Shown here piece after piece: positions 63,227 to 64,000 of a stretch of DNA of 64,000 nucleotides. The notes under the pieces were generated by a model. It was not told the origin of the DNA, did not search any database, and saw only the letters and a list, made by a program, of their open reading frames with translations. The position numbers and the translations under genes were made by a program. The DNA is from Caldilineaceae bacterium (lineage in GTDB: Bacteria > Chloroflexota > Anaerolineae > Caldilineales > Caldilineaceae): positions 32,884-96,883 of the forward strand of contig JAJEBF010000041.1 of the NCBI GenBank assembly GCA_022824025.1, in the 5' to 3' direction. Position 1 is the first letter of the stretch; each line of letters opens with the position of its first letter.

Positions 63227-63652
63227 GGTCGATGCGCTGCGATGGCCCGGCGGGCGGACGTCTCTACCTTGCCTCCTTCGCCAATTCTCGGCACATGCAG
63301 AGCATGCGACCCCTATCCGGGCGGGGAACAGTCGGCAGTTTTTCGCCGCAGTCACCTATCTGCTGGTGGCACAGATTGCAATCGTGTAAGAGTTCTTGGA
63401 TTTTCGGGGGAATCCCAAGCGGTGCGCCGGGTTAGCCCGCGGGCAGTATCTGCTCCGACCATTCTGTAAGCAGAATACACTGCCATTCTTGACAGATCAT
63501 AAGGTAAATATCATTACCTGTCAAGGCGGTTTTGGAGGCGGGTTCGGCCCAAAATGGGGCCGGGTCTTGGGGCGACCGTTGGGAAATTGTCCTGAGGCCT
63601 GCAGCTGGCTTCTCCTGACAACCCCAAGTCCGGACTGCGCCTGAACGGCAGC
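63227..63652. other. Non-coding stretch
   Basis: About 430 bases in which I see no supported gene. AT-content rises near 63460-63530. It separates the weak ORF at 63014 from the repeats at 63653. Confidence 0.4.
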
Positions 63653-63727
63653 AGTCAGTAGTCAGTGGGTGGTGGGGCGAGTACATGCCGCCGGAGCGGG
63701 CGTGTAGGGGATGGACGGGGAGGGCTG
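63653..63727. repeat. Dispersed repeat, copy B
   Basis: AGTCAGTAGTCAGTGGGTGG and the following GGGGCGAGTACATGCCGC block match the copy at 59463-59535. It ends where the second large duplicated segment begins. Confidence 0.7.
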
Positions 63728-63772
63728 CGCTTGGCCAGCTTGCAAGGTAGCGACCTCAACTGACTACTGGTG

Positions 63773-64000
63773 TCAGTCTGAGTGCGCCGGCGGCGTAGGC
63801 TGTGAGATATGGCCTTGAGTCAAGTCCCGCAGGAATTGGATCTGTTGGCCGTTGCGTTCAATCTGTTGGCCGTTGCGTGCGACCAGTTCCTCTATGCGGT
63901 CCAGCCGCTGATTGGATTGGTGGTAGGAGCGGGTGAGCAGTTCGGCCAGGCGGTCGAGGGTGGCTTCCGCTGAAGCGATGCGTTTTTTGCCTTCGGCGGC
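63773..64000 (-). CDS. Coiled-coil protein, copy B (partial)
   Basis: The C-terminal 75 codons of a second copy of the coiled-coil gene at 58697, cut by the right edge of the window. The reading frame is intact. It differs by a 21-base in-frame insertion that duplicates the segment RNGQQIE (giving RNGQQIERNGQQIQFLRDL) and by a few substitutions. Both copies end in the same polar tail. The frame-preserving insertion suggests that the copy is or was expressed. Confidence 0.75.
   Translation of the reverse strand, partial: AAEGKKRIASAEATLDRLAELLTRSYHQSNQRLDRIEELVARNGQQIERNGQQIQFLRDLTQGHISQPTPPAHSD

Overview
This 64 kb window is GC-rich, densely coded chromosomal DNA from a bacterium that is most likely a member of the Chloroflexota (Anaerolineae/Caldilineae type). 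That placement is an inference from gene content: a YqhQ-like DUF1385 protein, separately encoded B12-binding mutase subunit plus MeaB, paired tubulin-like proteins beside a von Willebrand A protein, several Uma2 proteins, a Cas4-like orphan nuclease and repeated short CAGTGGTCAGTGG-type intergenic repeats. There is no rRNA, no CRISPR array and no tRNA that I can recognise. Many long antisense reading frames are GC artefacts and are left out.

Layout. 1-7.2 kb: a partial gene, a metallo-beta-lactamase-fold protein without metal ligands, a TgpA-like membrane transglutaminase with a secreted tail-anchored partner, a small conserved protein and an IS630-type helix-turn-helix protein. 7.2-10.2 kb: nucleotide-sugar dehydrogenase, an enlarged ThyX and a small protein. 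10.4-15.3 kb: a complete branched-chain amino-acid ABC transporter operon read leftward (livK-H-M-G-F). 15.8-16.8 kb: DUF1385 protein. 16.9-28.6 kb: a leftward block of a two-domain thioredoxin lipoprotein, a large secreted VWA protein with a Trp-rich cytoplasmic tail, and two different tubulin-superfamily proteins, one of them membrane anchored. This is the best candidate for a poorly described system.

29.0-33.7 kb: sulfate activation genes cysD and cysNC, split by a toxin-antitoxin-like insert of hicA and a HicB domain fused to a PD-(D/E)XK-like nuclease. 33.7-39.8 kb: FAD oxidoreductase, ComEA-like DNA receptor, acyl-CoA dehydrogenase-like protein lacking the usual catalytic motif, B12 subunit, MeaB, and a Uma2 gene broken by an in-frame TAG. 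39.8-45.9 kb: AddAB-type helicase-nuclease operon for double-strand-break repair. 46-54.5 kb: orphan ribbon-helix-helix protein, DUF1697 protein, intact Uma2, DUF5671-like membrane protein, two cell-envelope proteins, an M20 amidohydrolase, a CurA-like reductase and a MaoC-like hydratase.

54.5-59.8 kb is an accessory region: a membrane-anchored Cas4-like nuclease, a codon-atypical AT-rich Ser/Thr kinase with zinc ribbons, an IS3 end and orfA without orfB, small membrane/lipoprotein ORFs, a decayed second copy of the Cas4-like gene, an AT-rich antitoxin-like gene and two further IS3-like ends. 59.8-64 kb holds a lipoprotein lytic transglycosylase with TPR-like repeats and then a repeat-rich stretch, ending in a second, partial copy of a coiled-coil gene already seen at 58.7 kb.
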